From: Pseudomonadota bacterium
Lineage (GTDB): Bacteria; Pseudomonadota; Gammaproteobacteria; Pseudomonadales; Azotimanducaceae
Assembly (NCBI GenBank): GCA_022571415.1
Contig: JACZXW010000001.1
Coordinates: forward strand, 31,705 to 95,704
Length of the DNA stretch: 64,000 nucleotides
Direction: 5' to 3'
In this document: one piece after another, positions 62,524-64,000 of the stretch
Position numbering within the stretch: position 1 is the stretch's first letter
Layout: every line of letters starts with the position of its first letter
Notes under the pieces: model-generated
Seen by the model: only the letters and a program-made list of their open reading frames with translations
What the model was told of the DNA's origin: nothing
Databases searched by the model: none
Made by a program: the position numbers and the translations under genes

Positions 62524-63933
62524 ATGGAAGAAAACCGGGACCGTCCACGGTTGCTGCCGTCATCGTTTCGTGACCCGGGTGGATTCCTGTTTACCCACCG
62601 AGGGGTCATCTACAGGCAGGTCAATATTTCCTGCAAAGAATATTACGATGAGTTAATGGAATCGGGTTTGTACGATTCGCTGATCGAGAAGGGTTGGCTG
62701 ATACCTCACCAGGAGGTATCGCTGCCGGAACATGGACAGGATCATCACTATAAAACGCTGCTACCTGAGCAGATTCCTTATATATCCTACCCTTATGAAT
62801 GGTGCTTCAGCCAGCTTAAAGATGCAGCGTTGCTGACGCTTGATATTCAGCTTGAGGCGCTTCGTCATGGCATGATTCTCAAGGATGCGACCGCCTATAA
62901 CGTCCAGTTTCATAAGGGTAGGCCCGTGTTTATCGATACGCTGTCGTTTGTATCATATATGGATGGGGATCCATGGATCGCCTATCGCCAGTTTTGTCAG
63001 CATTTTCTCGCACCGCTAATGCTGATCGTTCAATGTGATTTTCGCCTGTTGCACATGCTGCGCGCCTATATCGATGGCATTCCTCTTGATCTGGCAAGTC
63101 AGTTGCTGCCAGGTAAAAGCTGGTTCAGCTATTCCATACTGGCGCATGTCCACCTTCATGCCAAAACACAAAAACAGTTTGAAAACTCTGCTGGCAGCGC
63201 GAATCAGGGTCGGATGGTTTCCATGAGCAGGGCGCGATTGGAGGGTCTGATTTCCAGCCTGCAGTCAGCGGTACAAAACCAGCGTTGGAAATATGCAGGC
63301 ACCCGGTGGGCTGACTACTACGACGAGACAAACTATGTCGACAGATCGATGCTGCATAAAGAAGAACTGGTCAGCCGGTTATTGGCTGAATGCGAAAAAA
63401 GTGATACCCCCATCGCCGCCGACTTTGGCGCCAATACCGGTAAATTCAGCCGCCTGGCTGAGGATGCCGGATTTTATGTGCTTTCACAGGATATCGATGA
63501 AGTGGCGGTCGATAAGAATTACAGGAAGACTGTCGACGACAATGAAGATTCCATATTGCCGCTAATGCTGGACCTGACCAATCCAAGCCCGGGACTCGGC
63601 TGGGTAAATACAGAGCGGATGTCGTTCATGGAGCGGCAGAAAGTGGATGTTGGCATGGCACTCGCTCTAATTCACCACATTGCAATTTCAAACAATGTCC
63701 CGCTGAATTACATTGCCGAACTCTTTGCAAAGGTCTGTCGATATCTGATTATCGAGTTTGTGCCTAAAAGTGATTCTCAGGTAGAAAGATTGCTGGCGAC
63801 AAGGGAGGACGTTTTCCCGGACTATAATCAGACCGGGTTTGAGGCCGCGTTCTTTCCTTATTTTGAGACACTGCAAAAAATATCGATAGAGGATTCCGAA
63901 CGGACTTTATACATGATGCGGGTTAAAAAATAA
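62524..63933 (+). CDS. SAM-dependent methyltransferase with kinase-like N-terminal half
   Basis: 469 residues from ATG 62524, 8 bp after the glycosyltransferase. The C-terminal half is a class I methyltransferase: motif I IAADFGANTGKFSRLAEDAG, DIDEVAVDKNYRKT, VDVGMALALIHHIAISNNVPL and IIEFVPKSDSQVERLL. The N-terminal half has LKDATAYNVQFHKGRPVFIDT, which resembles the catalytic loop (D-x4-N) and metal-binding Asp of aminoglycoside-phosphotransferase-type kinases. Such a pair could phosphorylate and methylate a glycan end, as in chain-length capping (WbdD logic), but that is inference. Confidence 0.8.
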   Translation: MEENRDRPRLLPSSFRDPGGFLFTHRGVIYRQVNISCKEYYDELMESGLYDSLIEKGWLIPHQEVSLPEHGQDHHYKTLLPEQIPYISYPYEWCFSQLKDAALLTLDIQLEALRHGMILKDATAYNVQFHKGRPVFIDTLSFVSYMDGDPWIAYRQFCQHFLAPLMLIVQCDFRLLHMLRAYIDGIPLDLASQLLPGKSWFSYSILAHVHLHAKTQKQFENSAGSANQGRMVSMSRARLEGLISSLQSAVQNQRWKYAGTRWADYYDETNYVDRSMLHKEELVSRLLAECEKSDTPIAADFGANTGKFSRLAEDAGFYVLSQDIDEVAVDKNYRKTVDDNEDSILPLMLDLTNPSPGLGWVNTERMSFMERQKVDVGMALALIHHIAISNNVPLNYIAELFAKVCRYLIIEFVPKSDSQVERLLATREDVFPDYNQTGFEAAFFPYFETLQKISIEDSERTLYMMRVKK

Positions 63934-63939
63934 TCCGGA

Positions 63940-64000
63940 TTAGTTTTCTTCTGCACCATCGTTTTGGATTTCCTTGTCCTCAGGATGATCTCCGTGGCGC
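63940..64000 (-). CDS. Possible 3' end of a gene on the minus strand
   Basis: Reading the minus strand into the window gives an open frame ending HPEDKEIQNDGAEEN and a TAA at 63940-63942, 7 bp past the methyltransferase stop. The acidic, Asn/Glu-rich end looks like a real C-terminus, but only about 19 codons are visible. Family unknown. Confidence 0.35.
   Translation of the reverse strand, partial: RHGDHPEDKEIQNDGAEEN

Overview
The window looks like a chromosomal segment of a gammaproteobacterium related to the Pseudomonas/Cellvibrio side of the class. The evidence is the protein types (GyrA with a Thr at the Ser83 position, Hda, RsxADGE, LapA/LapB, RNase T, YciO, ScpAB, monothiol GrxD) and gene orders I recall from Pseudomonas-like genomes: rnt/pyrC/argG, rsx-nth-metG-apbC-dcd, DUF2066-perM-hda, yciO-trpS-scpA-scpB-rluB, and gyrA-pheA-hisC-tyrA-cmk-rpsA-ihfB-lapA-lapB. 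No rRNA, tRNA, CRISPR, transposase or phage gene was seen.

Layout. 1-8 kb: 3' end of glpK, a 1350-residue PilZ-DUF1631-GGDEF-EAL protein, argD and an orphan hydantoinase B. 8-14 kb: grxD, rubrerythrin, an Fe-S oxidoreductase, rnt and pyrC (minus strand), argG. 13.9-22.4 kb: a minus-strand rsx(rnf)-nth operon, metG, then apbC and dcd. 22.4-29.1 kb: DUF3108, DUF2066, a CDP-alcohol phosphatidyltransferase, perM, hda, a MurG-like enzyme of a type I associate with Bacillus, and an M20 peptidase. 29.4-35.5 kb: a GntR/YtrA-type ABC operon with a palindromic operator, nnrU-like, a gamma-glutamyltransferase-like protein, serA. 35.5-40.1 kb (minus): sulfurtransferase, yciH, unknown, membrane cold-shock protein, pdxJ, SH3 protein, yciI, yciB. 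40.4-46.8 kb: yciO, trpS, scpA, scpB, rluB, then a yciK-like SDR and ubiG on the minus strand. 47-57.8 kb: gyrA to lapB. 57.9 kb to the end: a ComEA-like protein and the start of a surface-polysaccharide cluster (sulfotransferase with coiled coil, double glycosyltransferase, kinase-like/methyltransferase protein).

Two things stand out. First, the rsx operon has no rsxC. Its N-terminal NADH/FMN module is gone, while its two-cluster ferredoxin end is fused in frame to RsxB. Second, the intergenic spaces are filled with repeats of several kinds: long hairpin elements whose arms are self-complementary but differ between copies (A pair near 12.2 kb, B pair near 20.4 kb, C near 53.1 kb); a GGGGTCGGAGTAA palindrome that supplies the stop codon of five genes; and 15-, 18-, 23- and 26-bp tandem repeats sharing a GCTGAGGG-like core. 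Several repeats sit where, from recalled gene order, a conserved gene (aroA, serC, mupP, rnm, motY, the DUF3501 gene) would be expected. This suggests a genome undergoing gene loss with repeat-marked scars; that reading is inference. Two exported proteins (DUF2066 and SH3/YgiM-like) show a signal peptide only if ATT or CTG is the start codon.
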